A stretch of 64,000 nucleotides of DNA from Streptococcus downei MFe28 (GTDB lineage Bacteria; Bacillota; Bacilli; Lactobacillales; Streptococcaceae). The first letter of the stretch is position 1. Every line of letters begins with the position of its first letter. The stretch is taken from positions 62,001 through 126,000 of the forward strand of contig NZ_UHFA01000002.1 of the NCBI RefSeq assembly GCF_900459175.1. Reading direction: 5' to 3'. Of this stretch, positions 15,348 through 23,337 are shown one piece after another. Under the pieces are notes generated by a model. The model searched no databases, was not told the origin of the DNA, and worked only from the letters and a program-made list of their open reading frames with translations. The translations under genes and the position numbers were made by a program.

Positions 15348-17639
15348 TTAGTTAAACAGTGTGTAGTAGAAGCCTTTATTCGCCAACAGTTCCTTATGGC
15401 TGCCGGTCTCTACAATCTTTCCTTGGTCCATAACAATAATGCGCTCTGTCCGCTGCGCAATACTCAAGCGGTGAGCCACAAAGATAATTGTCTTATCGGT
15501 CATGGCCATGAGGTTGTCCACAATCTTCTTTTCCGTCAGGACATCTAGACTGCTGGTCGCCTCATCCAAAATCAAGACCGGCGCTTGGGTCAAAAGGGCA
15601 CGGGCTAAAGCAATCCGCTGCTTCTGACCGCCCGAGACACCGGCGCCATCAGACAGTTCGGTCTGATACCCCAGAGGCATCTGCTCAATATCTGAGCGGA
15701 TCTCAGCGAGTTCACAGGCGCGAATAATGTCTTCCTGAGTCGTGCCTTCCTTGGCTCCTAAGGTCAGGTTGTCCATGATGCTCCCACTGAACACGTAGGC
15801 CTGTTGGGGGAGGTAGCTGATGTGCTGCCGCAGGGCGGTTTTGTCAATAACCTTGAGGTCGTAACCGTTGATCCGAGCGATCCCGCGATTCGGCTCATAG
15901 AAGTTGACCATCATCTTTGCTAGGGTTGTCTTACCAGAACCGGATGGTCCCACTAGGCTGACTTTAGACCCCTTCGCAATGGTCAAGTTGATATCGGACA
16001 GGGTGTCACGGCCATAGCCATACTTGTAGGACAGCTTTTCAAAGGAAATATCTCCATCTAAGAAGCTGTCTTCAGAGAGCTCGCCATCATTTTCAAACTC
16101 GGACTCTACCAGATAAACCTCATTGAGACGGGTATTAGCTATGCGGGCTGATTGGAACTTAATCTGTAAATTAATAATATTTTCAATTGGGTTTGAAAAA
16201 TATCCTAAAAGCACATTAAATGTAATCATTTGTCCCGCTGAAATTTTTCCAGTCATGACCAAGCGTGCTCCATACCAAAGAATAACTACATTCAAAATTA
16301 GCTTTGCAGCTGTTTTAATTGAGTTTTGAATAGCTCCATATTTACGTAATCTAAAGGATTTCTCTAAAAAATCAACAAATTCTTTGTCAATTCTTTGATA
16401 ACTAACCTGTTCACTAGTCAAGGATTTGATCGTTTCTATTCCATCAATATCTTCTATGATAGACGAGGACATCATTGCACTGCTTTCCATCACTGCATAA
16501 TTTAAGTAACCAAACATTTTCATAAATGCGAAAATAATCGTAATATAGATGGGAATAGAAATGAGAGCAAGATAAAATAAGATAGCATTTTGAATCAGAA
16601 GTGCTCCCCCAACTATAATAATCATCGTAAAATCTAAAAAAATTGAAAAAATTGTCGATGCCATAGCATCAATAATTTGATTGGCATCTGTGAAACGGGA
16701 TGTAATTTCCCCAGTCCTCCTAGTTGAAAAGAAAGACATCGGCAGAAGAAAAATGTGCTTTAGATAAGAAAGTATGATATCTATTGTCAGTCTTTGACCT
16801 AATATTATTAATAGATATTCTTTAGCAAAAACTATTAGTTGTTGGACAACATAAGTAATTATCAAACCTAAAGTAACGAGGCTTAAAGTCGAAATTTGTT
16901 GACTAGGAATATATTCATCCAGTATCACTTGCAGGAAGAAGGCTCCGACAATATCAATTAGGGTAACTATCAGGCTCGCCATTATAATATAGGACAAGAG
17001 CCCCTTTTGTTTTAAAAAAGAAGGTATAAAACTTATCAATCCTCTTTTCTTATCTTTTTGGACTTGATAATCATCATTTGGAGAGAAAAAAATTGCTACA
17101 CCTGTCCATTCGGACTTAAATTTTTCTTTGGTTATACGAGTAACCTGCACATTGGGATCAGGATCACCAATGATTAAGTGGTCTCCTTCATTAGCATAAA
17201 TAACATAGTAATGTTGCAGACGACCATTTTTAACAACATGAACAATGAAAGGATAGATAAGATCATCGTAACTAAATAAGGACATATCCGCATCTAGAGA
17301 ATGCGTTTCAAATCCAATGCTCTTAGCTGCTTCAATAATTCCTAATGCTGTAGTTCCTTGTCGCTCTGTCTTTGTAAGTTCACGCAAATGAACTAAAGAA
17401 TAATCTGAACCATAATGCTTGGCAATAGAGGCTAGAGCTGCTGGACCACAATCTCTATCATCGACTTGTGGAACAAATTTAAAACGTCTAGTTCGACTCC
17501 ACAAAAAATTTGAAAATTTCTTAGAATTTTCCCTATTCATTGCTGAAGTTGTTTTTAAAAAGTATTTTATAAATTCTAAGAATAAATTGGCTACTAATAC
17601 TAAAACTACAGTCAAAAGAAGGTAAGAAAATGTGTTCAT
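15348..17639 (-). CDS. Bacteriocin-type ABC exporter with C39 peptidase domain
   Basis: ComA/BlpA/PCAT-type exporter that cuts double-glycine leaders and exports the peptide; 763 residues. Order: a hydrophobic segment at 5-27 not usual in this family; a C39 peptidase with Cys64 (VDDRDCGPAALA), His143 (LQHYYVIYA) and Asp159 (IGDPDP); a six-helix membrane domain at about 205-480; an ATPase with Walker A GPSGSGKTT near 566, VSGGQKQRIALARAL, and LILDEATSSLD. The start has AAAGGAATG. Composition changes abruptly: 16621-16680 has 15 G+C of 60, but 15601-15660 has 38 of 60. The ATPase part thus looks host-like and the N-terminal two-thirds foreign. The nearest candidate cargo is the peptide at 18199-18555. 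Confidence 0.92.
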   Translation of the reverse strand: MNTFSYLLLTVVLVLVANLFLEFIKYFLKTTSAMNRENSKKFSNFLWSRTRRFKFVPQVDDRDCGPAALASIAKHYGSDYSLVHLRELTKTERQGTTALGIIEAAKSIGFETHSLDADMSLFSYDDLIYPFIVHVVKNGRLQHYYVIYANEGDHLIIGDPDPNVQVTRITKEKFKSEWTGVAIFFSPNDDYQVQKDKKRGLISFIPSFLKQKGLLSYIIMASLIVTLIDIVGAFFLQVILDEYIPSQQISTLSLVTLGLIITYVVQQLIVFAKEYLLIILGQRLTIDIILSYLKHIFLLPMSFFSTRRTGEITSRFTDANQIIDAMASTIFSIFLDFTMIIIVGGALLIQNAILFYLALISIPIYITIIFAFMKMFGYLNYAVMESSAMMSSSIIEDIDGIETIKSLTSEQVSYQRIDKEFVDFLEKSFRLRKYGAIQNSIKTAAKLILNVVILWYGARLVMTGKISAGQMITFNVLLGYFSNPIENIINLQIKFQSARIANTRLNEVYLVESEFENDGELSEDSFLDGDISFEKLSYKYGYGRDTLSDINLTIAKGSKVSLVGPSGSGKTTLAKMMVNFYEPNRGIARINGYDLKVIDKTALRQHISYLPQQAYVFSGSIMDNLTLGAKEGTTQEDIIRACELAEIRSDIEQMPLGYQTELSDGAGVSGGQKQRIALARALLTQAPVLILDEATSSLDVLTEKKIVDNLMAMTDKTIIFVAHRLSIAQRTERIIVMDQGKIVETGSHKELLANKGFYYTLFN

Positions 17640-17772
17640 ATATCATTCCTTTTACTCAAAGGCACCTAGAAAACTCAAAAGTTTCTTCTGTTTAATACCT
17701 GTAATCGTTGTTAAAACAAGCTTATAATTTAAAAAAGAGTTTTTAGAAATTTCCTTAACAAACCATTCACAA

Positions 17773-17799
17773 AAAGCCTGACATCTGTGTAGTCAGGCT
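17773..17799 (-). terminator. Terminator of the precursor-peptide transcript
   Basis: Read leftwards: GCCTGAC/GTCAGGC stem with a 9-nt loop and TTTTTG. It separates the peptide transcript from the exporter gene. Confidence 0.65.
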
Positions 17800-17826
17800 A
17801 GTGCTTATATTAGAATTGATGTATTG

Positions 17827-18053
17827 TTAGTTCACCATCATTGCCTCATGACTAGCTATGGATTTGCTTAAAAGATTAATTGAGCATAAAAACGAACCAC
17901 CTAATGAAATTCCTGTTATATCATATTCACAATTCTTAAACCTAAGTTGCCAGAGATATTACCTGTAGCAGAAAATTTGCTAACAATACTCCTCAGAATT
18001 TTCTTACATGAACTTTGAACAGTTCCACAGGTATAAATTACAGTACTTTCCAT
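17827..18053 (-). pseudogene. Possible broken small gene between peptide and exporter
   Basis: Starting at ATG 18053, a frame of 45 codons (MESTVIYTCGT...) ends at 17916. A second frame, offset by one base, stays open to 17827 with ...DITGISLGGSFLCSINLLSK. Joined they give about 75 residues. It lies where an immunity gene or second peptide would be expected, before the terminator. The ribosome site is poor, and I cannot recognise the product. It could be chance. Confidence 0.25.
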
Positions 18054-18198
18054 ATACCACTATTCTTAGGTATATACCCGACATCACCCTGAAAAATTGT
18101 CTCATTCGACCTTAACCACTTGCACGGGTAAAACTATCAAGTGCTAATCATTCTATAAAAATGGTCTCATCATCATGATAAAATCTGCTTAATTACCT

Positions 18199-18555
18199 TT
18201 ACCATCCAGAATTGAAACTCTGGTTATAATTAACATAGCCACTTGTCGAATTACCTGAACCGCTGCTACTATCTGAACCTGTAGAAACATCATATGGATA
18301 ATTACTAAAACCTTGGTTACCCTTAGGGTTATAACCTACATAGCTATTATAACCTCCTGTACCCCAGCTCATTAAAGAATTTACCCATCCAGGTTCAATA
18401 ACATTGTTCCAAGTATACATAGCAACTTCACCTGGACTAGCCTTACCATTTCGCATCCGATCAACTAGAACATCCACTTCACTTTGTCCGCCAACGGTTT
18501 GCGACAACTTATTTAAACTTGTAGCTTTAAAATTTTCAAATGCTTGACATTTCAT
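18199..18555 (-). CDS. Double-glycine leader precursor peptide (bacteriocin-like), 118 residues
   Basis: The N-terminal 23 residues form a double-glycine leader: SLNKLSQTVGG with hydrophobic residues at -4, -7 and -12 spacing. The predicted mature part of 95 residues starts QSEVDVLVDRM, is amphipathic and acidic to about residue 65, and ends in a Gly/Ser/Asn/Tyr-rich tail (GGYNSYVGYN, SGSGNSTSGYVNYN). It has only one cysteine (in the leader) and no GxxxG-type helix, so it is unlike pediocin or two-peptide bacteriocins. Strong ribosome site AAAGGAGG. The C39 exporter downstream on the same strand is the probable partner. Function (bacteriocin, signal or adhesin-like) is unknown. Confidence 0.8.
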   Translation of the reverse strand: MKCQAFENFKATSLNKLSQTVGGQSEVDVLVDRMRNGKASPGEVAMYTWNNVIEPGWVNSLMSWGTGGYNSYVGYNPKGNQGFSNYPYDVSTGSDSSSGSGNSTSGYVNYNQSFNSGW

Positions 18556-18585
18556 AATGTTTCCTCCTTTATGATTATATTCGTT

Positions 18586-18619
18586 AGTATAACATTAAGA
18601 ATAACTTATGGCATAACTT
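18586..18619 (-). promoter_or_regulatory. Activator-type promoter of the precursor peptide
   Basis: Leftward -10 TATACT (18591-18586) has no -35 match. In its place are two direct repeats AAGTTAT (18619-18613 and 18607-18601), period 12 bp. Direct repeats at the -35 are typical of LytTR-type response regulators of bacteriocin systems, although their usual period is about 21. Confidence 0.45.
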
Positions 18620-18765
18620 TGTGGTTATTTCATTATTTTTTAGCATCGCTGAAATCTTTTAATAAATATTCTGTTATTTTAATTATTTTTTAGTAGATAT
18701 TCATTTAACTTTTTAAATAAAAGATGAGTATGATATAATAGATAAAAATACATAAGGTAGGAACT

Positions 18766-19140
18766 ATGGCACAATCACTTAATCGCACGGTAGATTTAGC
18801 AACAACTGGTGTCTTTTATATGGGCATGGGCAATAAGGTCGGCAAGTACATGCTGGGCGACAAGGCCCTGGAATTTTACAATGACAACAACCCTGAAGAC
18901 AATATCCAAATCCCTTGGACTTCTGTGGAAAAAATCGGAGCTAATGTCTCAGGACGTAAGGTTAGCCGGCATTTCCAGGTCTTTACCAAGCAAGGAAAAT
19001 TTCTCTTTGCCTCCAAGGACTCGGGTAAGATTCTCAAAGCTGCTCGCGAAAAGGTTGGCAATGATAAAATCGTTCGTCTCCCCACTCTCTGGCAGAAGGT
19101 TTGGAGGAGTATCACAGGCCTCTTTAAAAAGAAGGGTTAA
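18766..19140 (+). CDS. manO: DUF956 family protein ManO (copy 2)
   Basis: A 124-residue DUF956 protein with GDKALEFYNDNNPEDNIQIPW near residues 31-51 and a basic C-terminus ending KKKG. It diverges clearly from the copy at 10134 in both halves. Its own promoter is present (TATAAT about 30 bases upstream; AGGTAGGAAC ribosome site). It stands directly before serS, the place of manO in many streptococci, while its manLMN partners lie 5 kb upstream behind the IS630 and peptide locus. The simplest reading is that manLMNO operon 2 was split by insertion. Confidence 0.88.
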   Translation: MAQSLNRTVDLATTGVFYMGMGNKVGKYMLGDKALEFYNDNNPEDNIQIPWTSVEKIGANVSGRKVSRHFQVFTKQGKFLFASKDSGKILKAAREKVGNDKIVRLPTLWQKVWRSITGLFKKKG

Positions 19141-19353
19141 ATCTGAGAAACTCAGCAAGATAAAAAAATTAGGCAGGATGTCTCGCCAGATTTCTGGTCT
19201 TCGTTGACTCGCCTTCTGGCTTATCAGAAGCTTTTCTTATGAGGGAGCCAAGCTATCAGAATAGGCTGAAAATCAGACGAGCAGAAGACAAGGCTCGGTT
19301 AGAGACAGATTAGCCAACACCCCGTTTCAGGCTAGGTCAACCGACAGCCAGTC

Positions 19354-19382
19354 TTTACAATTAGAGGCTTTTCTTATATAAT
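19354..19382 (+). promoter_or_regulatory. serS promoter
   Basis: TTTACA (19354-19359), 17 bases, TATAAT (19377-19382). Transcription would start near 19389, at the base of T-box stem I. Confidence 0.75.
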
Positions 19383-19383
19383 G

Positions 19384-19575
19384 GTGACAACGGATAAGTA
19401 GGTGGGCTCGCCTTTTCCAGAAAGTCTGCGGGTGCTGCGAGCAGATAAAGAGGCTGACTGAAATTCTACCGTTTATCACTCAATTACATAGCAATCAAGT
19501 GCACAGCAAGTGAAGTTGGATGGAACCGTGCCCCAGGCACTCCAACGAAAACTTAGCTGTGTTTTATTTTTAGAA
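19384..19575 (+). ncRNA. T-box riboswitch, serine type
   Basis: Leader that senses uncharged tRNA-Ser. Seen: stem I base AACGG/CCGTT; a specifier loop GAAATTCTACC with a UCU serine codon at 19465-19467; the T-box core AGTTGGATGGAACCGTG at 19514-19530; and a long terminator (CACAGCAAGT...ACTTAGCTGTG around GTTGGA/TCCAAC and TGCC/GGCA) ending in TTTTATTTTT. The codon identity agrees with the serS gene downstream. Confidence 0.9.
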
Positions 19576-19585
19576 AGAAGGATCT

Positions 19586-20863
19586 ATGTTAGATTTAAAA
19601 CGTATCCGTCAAAATTTTGACGAAGTCGCTAAAAACTTAGCCAACCGTGGTGTCAAGGCTGAAACCCTGGATCAGCTCAAAGAACTGGATGTTAAACGTC
19701 GTGACCTCCTAGTTAAATCCGAAGAACTCAAGGCTCACCGCAATGTCGCTTCTACTGCTATTGCCCAAGCCAAGCGAAACAAAGAAGATGCTTCCGACCA
19801 AATTGCCCAAATGCAAAAGGTTTCTGCGGAAATCAAGTCTCTAGATAGCCAGTTGGCTGAGGTTGACCAAAAGCTCAACGACATCGTGGTTACCCTGCCA
19901 AACATGCCACACGCTGATGTGCCTGTCGGTGCTGACGAAGATGAAAATGTTGAAGTACGCCGCTGGGGAACCCCTCGTGACTTTGATTTTGAGGCTAAGG
20001 CCCACTGGGATTTAGGCGAAGACCTAGACATCCTGGATTGGGAGCGTGGTGCCAAGGTTACTGGCTCTCGCTTTCTTTTCTACAAGGGACTGGGCGCTCG
20101 CTTGGAGAGGGCCATCTATAACTTCATGTTGGATGAGCACGCTAAGGAAGGCTATACCGAAGTTATCCCTCCTTACATGGTCAATCACGATTCCATGTTC
20201 GGTACGGGTCAATATCCAAAATTCAAGGAAGATACCTTTGAATTAGCTGATTCGGACTATGTTCTCATTCCAACGGCTGAAGTGCCTCTGACCAACTACT
20301 ATCGAGGGGAAATTCTTGATGGCAAGGAGATGCCGGTCTACTTTACCGCTATGAGCCCATCCTTCCGCTCTGAGGCTGGCTCTGCTGGTCGCGATACTCG
20401 TGGTCTCATTCGCCTCCACCAATTCCACAAGGTTGAAATGGTCAAGTTTGCCAAGCCAGAAACTTCCTATGAAGAATTGGAAAAGATGACCGCTAATGCT
20501 GAAAACATTCTGCAAAAGTTGAATCTGCCCTACCGGGTGATTACCCTTTGTACAGGAGATATGGGCTTCTCAGCTGCCAAGACCTACGATGTGGAAGTAT
20601 GGATTCCTGCCCAAAATACCTATCGGGAAATTTCTTCTTGCTCTAACTGTGAAGATTTCCAAGCCCGTCGAGCACAAATTCGCTACCGTGACGAGGCTGA
20701 CGGCAAGGTTAAACTCCTCCATACCCTCAATGGTTCTGGTTTAGCCGTTGGCCGGACGGTTGCTGCTATCCTAGAAAACTACCAAAATGAAGATGGTTCG
20801 GTGACCATTCCAGAAGTCCTTCGTCCTTATATGGGTGGGGTTGAAGTCATTAAGGCTGATTAA
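19586..20863 (+). CDS. serS: Seryl-tRNA synthetase
   Basis: Class II aminoacyl-tRNA synthetase charging tRNA-Ser, 425 residues as usual. An N-terminal coiled-coil tRNA-binding arm (about 30-100) comes first. Catalytic motifs follow: motif 2 [22 protein letters not shown] near 260, [15 protein letters not shown] near 350, and motif 3 [18 protein letters not shown] near 385-400. It starts after GAAAGAAGGAT. Expression should respond to serine starvation through the T-box. A hairpin terminator lies ~150 bp downstream. Confidence 0.97.
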   Translation: MLDLKRIRQNFDEVAKNLANRGVKAETLDQLKELDVKRRDLLVKSEELKAHRNVASTAIAQAKRNKEDASDQIAQMQKVSAEIKSLDSQLAEVDQKLNDIVVTLPNMPHADVPVGADEDENVEVRRWGTPRDFDFEAKAHWDLGEDLDILDWERGAKVTGSRFLFYKGLGARLERAIYNFMLDEHAKEGYTEVIPPYMVNHDSMFGTGQYPKFKEDTFELADSDYVLIPTAEVPLTNYYRGEILDGKEMPVYFTAMSPSFRSEAGSAGRDTRGLIRLHQFHKVEMVKFAKPETSYEELEKMTANAENILQKLNLPYRVITLCTGDMGFSAAKTYDVEVWIPAQNTYREISSCSNCEDFQARRAQIRYRDEADGKVKLLHTLNGSGLAVGRTVAAILENYQNEDGSVTIPEVLRPYMGGVEVIKAD

Positions 20864-21015
20864 GGACCTCCAAAAATAAAGGTAGAAAAGAGCGATAGCC
20901 CCAGCTAATAAAAAGGCAGGGACTAAGAACAGGCTCCACAGAACAACCGTCTCACTTCCTCTGTAAAATTCAGGAACCACGGAACAGGTTACACAGCTAG
21001 CAAGATAAGCAAGAA

Positions 21016-21047
21016 ATCCAAGCAAGGTAACTGCTTGGATTTTTTTG
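21016..21047 (+). terminator. Terminator downstream of serS
   Basis: Perfect 9-bp stem ATCCAAGCA/TGCTTGGAT, 7-nt loop, TTTTTTT. Confidence 0.8.
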
Positions 21048-21121
21048 GATAACTAGCAACTTTAGCCTTTTCTGATTTTTGGGACTCACTGCCCCTGTGC
21101 CAATAGGTAGCTTGATTCTGG

Positions 21122-21748
21122 TTAAGATTTAGTAATTTGATAATAGGGCAGAAGGCGATCGAAGGCCTGGACTAATTGGGTAACTAGGGCTGACTTGGAG
21201 GTCGATGGCTCAACTGGGATATCGGTCTTAATCAAGACCTTGCGAACCTGACCTTGAGCCAGGGCTTCTTTCAAGTCCTGACGATTGACCTCACTTCCTT
21301 CAACCCGATGACTCTGGCCGTCTTTTTGGACAAAGTAGTACATGCCTTCTGTCAGAGGTAGGCCCAGGACCTTGGCCTGCTTGGTCAGGGTTTGGGCTGA
21401 TTTCTTACGCTCAATGAAACTGACCTCGACTGAAATGCCAAAATCATCCTTTTGCCCATAGAGGCGAATAGCCAGGGCAACATCTTCTAGACCATCGGAG
21501 GGTAGGCGATAATAGCACCAAAAATGGGGCCGACAGACCTGTGCCTGATTCATCCATTGGCTGACACGCTCGGGCTCAAAAGGAGCCACTTGCCCAGCGA
21601 GCTCTCGACTAAGCTCAGAAAATTCCTTGCGAGCCAGCTGAGCTAGGGACCGCAAGGCCTGCATTTGGGAAGCCTGCTTTCCAGCTTTTTCAGGTTTGAT
21701 ATACTTGCGACCTTGATAGGCCAAATAATCATTGATTGCTTCTAACAT
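21122..21748 (-). CDS. Conserved hypothetical protein
   Basis: A 208-residue soluble protein beginning MLEAINDYLAYQGRKYIKPE, with a helical N-terminal third rich in Ala, Gln and Arg, then a beta-rich central part (HFWCYYRLP, VALAIRLYG, GISVEVSFIERK) and a C-terminal helix. I do not recognise a named family; the layout recalls restriction-associated DUFs but this is only an impression. It is monocistronic and convergent with serS. The only promoter signal is an extended -10 that ends six bases before the ATG, with no ribosome site, so it is a candidate leaderless gene. Confidence 0.75.
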   Translation of the reverse strand: MLEAINDYLAYQGRKYIKPEKAGKQASQMQALRSLAQLARKEFSELSRELAGQVAPFEPERVSQWMNQAQVCRPHFWCYYRLPSDGLEDVALAIRLYGQKDDFGISVEVSFIERKKSAQTLTKQAKVLGLPLTEGMYYFVQKDGQSHRVEGSEVNRQDLKEALAQGQVRKVLIKTDIPVEPSTSKSALVTQLVQAFDRLLPYYQITKS

Positions 21749-21754
21749 GGTTTC

Positions 21755-21763
21755 ATTATAACA
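21755..21763 (-). promoter_or_regulatory. Extended -10 promoter, predicted leaderless
   Basis: TGTTATAAT reads leftwards and is followed by GAAACC and then the ATG at 21748. Confidence 0.6.
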
Positions 21764-21832
21764 CCTGTGGATGAAATAAGCACTTGACCAAAATCAAATA
21801 TCTAAATCCATTAGTAATTATACTAACTTTTA

Positions 21833-21841
21833 TGCTATAAT
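21833..21841 (+). promoter_or_regulatory. Extended -10 promoter of the toxin mRNA
   Basis: TGCTATAAT; transcript would start near 21848, about 50 bases before the leader ORF. Confidence 0.6.
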
Positions 21842-21899
21842 AGGTCTGTAAAGAAGTGAAGACGGTGGTTACAAATTTCTACAGTAGGAGGTGGTGCCC

Positions 21900-21941
21900 A
21901 TGAGTGAGGCAGAAAAATCCTATTTAGAAAGGAGTAACTGA
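21900..21941 (+). CDS. Leader peptide ORF upstream of the toxin
   Basis: ATG with a strong TAGGAGGTGG ribosome site encodes MSEAEKSYLERSN and stops two bases before the toxin start. The toxin ribosome site (AAAGGAG) lies inside this ORF, so translation of the short peptide could control access to the toxin start. It may have no function as a peptide. Confidence 0.5.
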   Translation: MSEAEKSYLERSN

Positions 21942-21943
21942 TT

Positions 21944-22045
21944 TTGTCAACATTTGAGGCACTAACTCTCATTTTCGTTGCTGGTAATTTTATCATCAAT
22001 CTCATGAGAATTGTTCTCGAATTGTTAAAATGGACAAAAAAATAA
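21944..22045 (+). CDS. Small hydrophobic holin-like toxin (type I TA)
   Basis: A 33-residue peptide with a TTG start: STFEALTLIF then a single membrane helix, ending in WTKK. This is the pattern of the putative holin-like toxin family related to the TxpA/BsrG group (YEAL near the N-terminus, one helix, charged end). The stop codon lies in an A-run followed by a terminator hairpin. A convergent promoter ~115 bp downstream can make an antisense RNA across the 3' end. Expression would be expected to depolarise the membrane; this is by family analogy. Confidence 0.75.
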   Translation: MSTFEALTLIFVAGNFIINLMRIVLELLKWTKK

Positions 22046-22152
22046 CCGTCTCAACTTTGGAACGTTGACGGTTATTCTTTAATAACATAAATACGTAGCC
22101 ACCGTTTAACGGCTTTACATTGGGTCTTGTTGGAAGCAAGACCCTTTTTCTA
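22036..22152 (-). ncRNA. Predicted antisense antitoxin RNA
   Basis: On the minus strand, TTGCAA (22185-22180), 16 bases, extended -10 TGCTACAAT (-10 at 22163-22158) predict a start near 22151. The RNA would hold a hairpin GGGTCTTG/CAAGACCC and end at the same inverted repeat that terminates the toxin mRNA (AACCGTC...GACGGTT) with TTATTTTTTT, near 22036. It would pair with the toxin mRNA 3' region, the usual type I arrangement. Confidence 0.6.
22042..22075. terminator. Shared terminator hairpin of toxin mRNA and antisense RNA
   Basis: AACCGTC/GACGGTT outer stem with inner CAAC/GTTG pairing; a T-rich tail on the right and a T7 tail on the left strand. Confidence 0.7.
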
Positions 22153-22221
22153 TTGCTATTGTAGCATAGTTTGCTAGAATTGCAAGTAAAAATCGCCAGT
22201 TATTGCAGCTACAAAGCCTAT

Positions 22222-22253
22222 AAAAGCACTTGACCAAATTCAAGTGCTTTTTT
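22222..22253 (+). terminator. Hairpin with T-run
   Basis: AAAAGCACTTG/CAAGTGCTTTTTT, 8-nt loop. Gene to which it belongs is unclear; it may insulate the toxin-antitoxin locus. Confidence 0.65.
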
Positions 22254-22394
22254 GCTATTTCGAAGCTTGAGGTACTTCTATTTTGCCCTCAAATCTTTTC
22301 TTATACTCAAAAAATATCAAAACTTGTTATTGTTGTTACCAGAATAGACATAGCTAGCTAAAAAATCTAGAGTTTTAGCTGATAACAGTTAGTT

Positions 22395-22541
22395 AAAATG
22401 ATACTTTCGCCAAAGTGGAATTCTTAGCAACGACCATATTGTTGCTAAGAACGGAATTTTCGAGACCTAGGCTCGAAAATTAGCAATGAAACTCCGAATG
22501 GAGATTGCTTGCGTCCGCACTTTTTAAGAAAGTATCAAAAT
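22395..22541. mobile_element. MITE-like hairpin element
   Basis: A 137-bp unit (22400-22536) with terminal inverted repeats GATACTTTC/GAAAGTATC, inner pairing AAAGTG/CACTTT, and identical flanks AAAAT on both sides (22395-22399 and 22537-22541), which look like a 5-bp target duplication. Inside are three perfect hairpins: 22421-22451 (11 bp), 22455-22481 (10 bp) and 22482-22509 (6+4 bp). No ORF. It is either a non-autonomous transposon or a structured RNA. Confidence 0.6.
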
Positions 22542-22566
22542 TGAAACTTTTGATGTTGAATGAATA

Positions 22567-23337
22567 TTAGTATTTTCTAAAGCGTTGATAGCGGTCTTCT
22601 AGAAGTTGGTCAAGCGGTAGGGCGCTCAAGCGGTCCAAGTCTTCAATTAGACTGGTCTTGATGTTCTCAACAATTTCACTACTAAAGTAGCCATGCTCTG
22701 GAACGACCTTATCAATAACGTCCATCTTGTAGAGCTCACCAGCGGTCAACTTCATCAGTTCAGCGGCCTCGGTAGCTCTAGAGCCATCCTTCCAGAGAAT
22801 GGAAGCAAAGCCTTCTGGACTGAGGATGGCATAGATGGTGTGCTCTAGCATCCACACCTTGTCAGCAACAGCTAGGGCCAGGGCTCCACCAGACCCCCCT
22901 TCACCAATAATAATGGCGATGATGGGGACCTTGAGGTCACTCATTTCCATCAGGTTCTTGGCAATAGCCTCCCCTTGGCCCCGCTCTTCGGCACCAATAC
23001 CTGGATAGGCACCGGCTGTATTGATGAAGGTCACAACAGGACGGCCAAATTTCTCAGCCTGCTTCATCAGTCGCAGGGCCTTGCGGTAACCGTCTGGGTT
23101 GGGCTGACCAAAATTGCGGTTAAGGTTATCCTGAAGGTTTTTGCCCTTTTGGATACCGACCACAGTAATTGGCCGGCCATTCAGGGTTGCCAGGCCACCA
23201 ATAACAGCTCCGTCATCTGCAAAATGGCGATCACCATGCAGTTCAAAGAAATCATCGAAGACTTCCTTGGCATAGTCAAGGCTGGTCATTCGCCCTTGGT
23301 CACGGGCTTCTTTTAAAATACGGGCGACATCACTCAT
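22567..23337 (-). CDS. accA: Acetyl-CoA carboxylase carboxyltransferase alpha subunit
   Basis: Alpha half of the carboxyltransferase that moves the carboxyl group from biotin to acetyl-CoA; 256 residues, the short streptococcal form. Motifs include [22 protein letters not shown] near residue 16, [20 protein letters not shown] near 103, and [16 protein letters not shown] near 135. ATG overlaps the accD stop (ATGA), so synthesis of the two subunits is coupled. It is the last gene of the fab-acc cluster. Confidence 0.97.
   Translation of the reverse strand: MSDVARILKEARDQGRMTSLDYAKEVFDDFFELHGDRHFADDGAVIGGLATLNGRPITVVGIQKGKNLQDNLNRNFGQPNPDGYRKALRLMKQAEKFGRPVVTFINTAGAYPGIGAEERGQGEAIAKNLMEMSDLKVPIIAIIIGEGGSGGALALAVADKVWMLEHTIYAILSPEGFASILWKDGSRATEAAELMKLTAGELYKMDVIDKVVPEHGYFSSEIVENIKTSLIEDLDRLSALPLDQLLEDRYQRFRKY

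Noticed and set aside
20771..21025. An 84-codon hydrophobic minus-strand ORF opposite the serS 3' end.
   Set aside because: Its start codon lies inside the serS terminator hairpin, it overlaps serS coding sequence and has no promoter or ribosome site. A similar fragment near 45300 suggests at most a gene relic.
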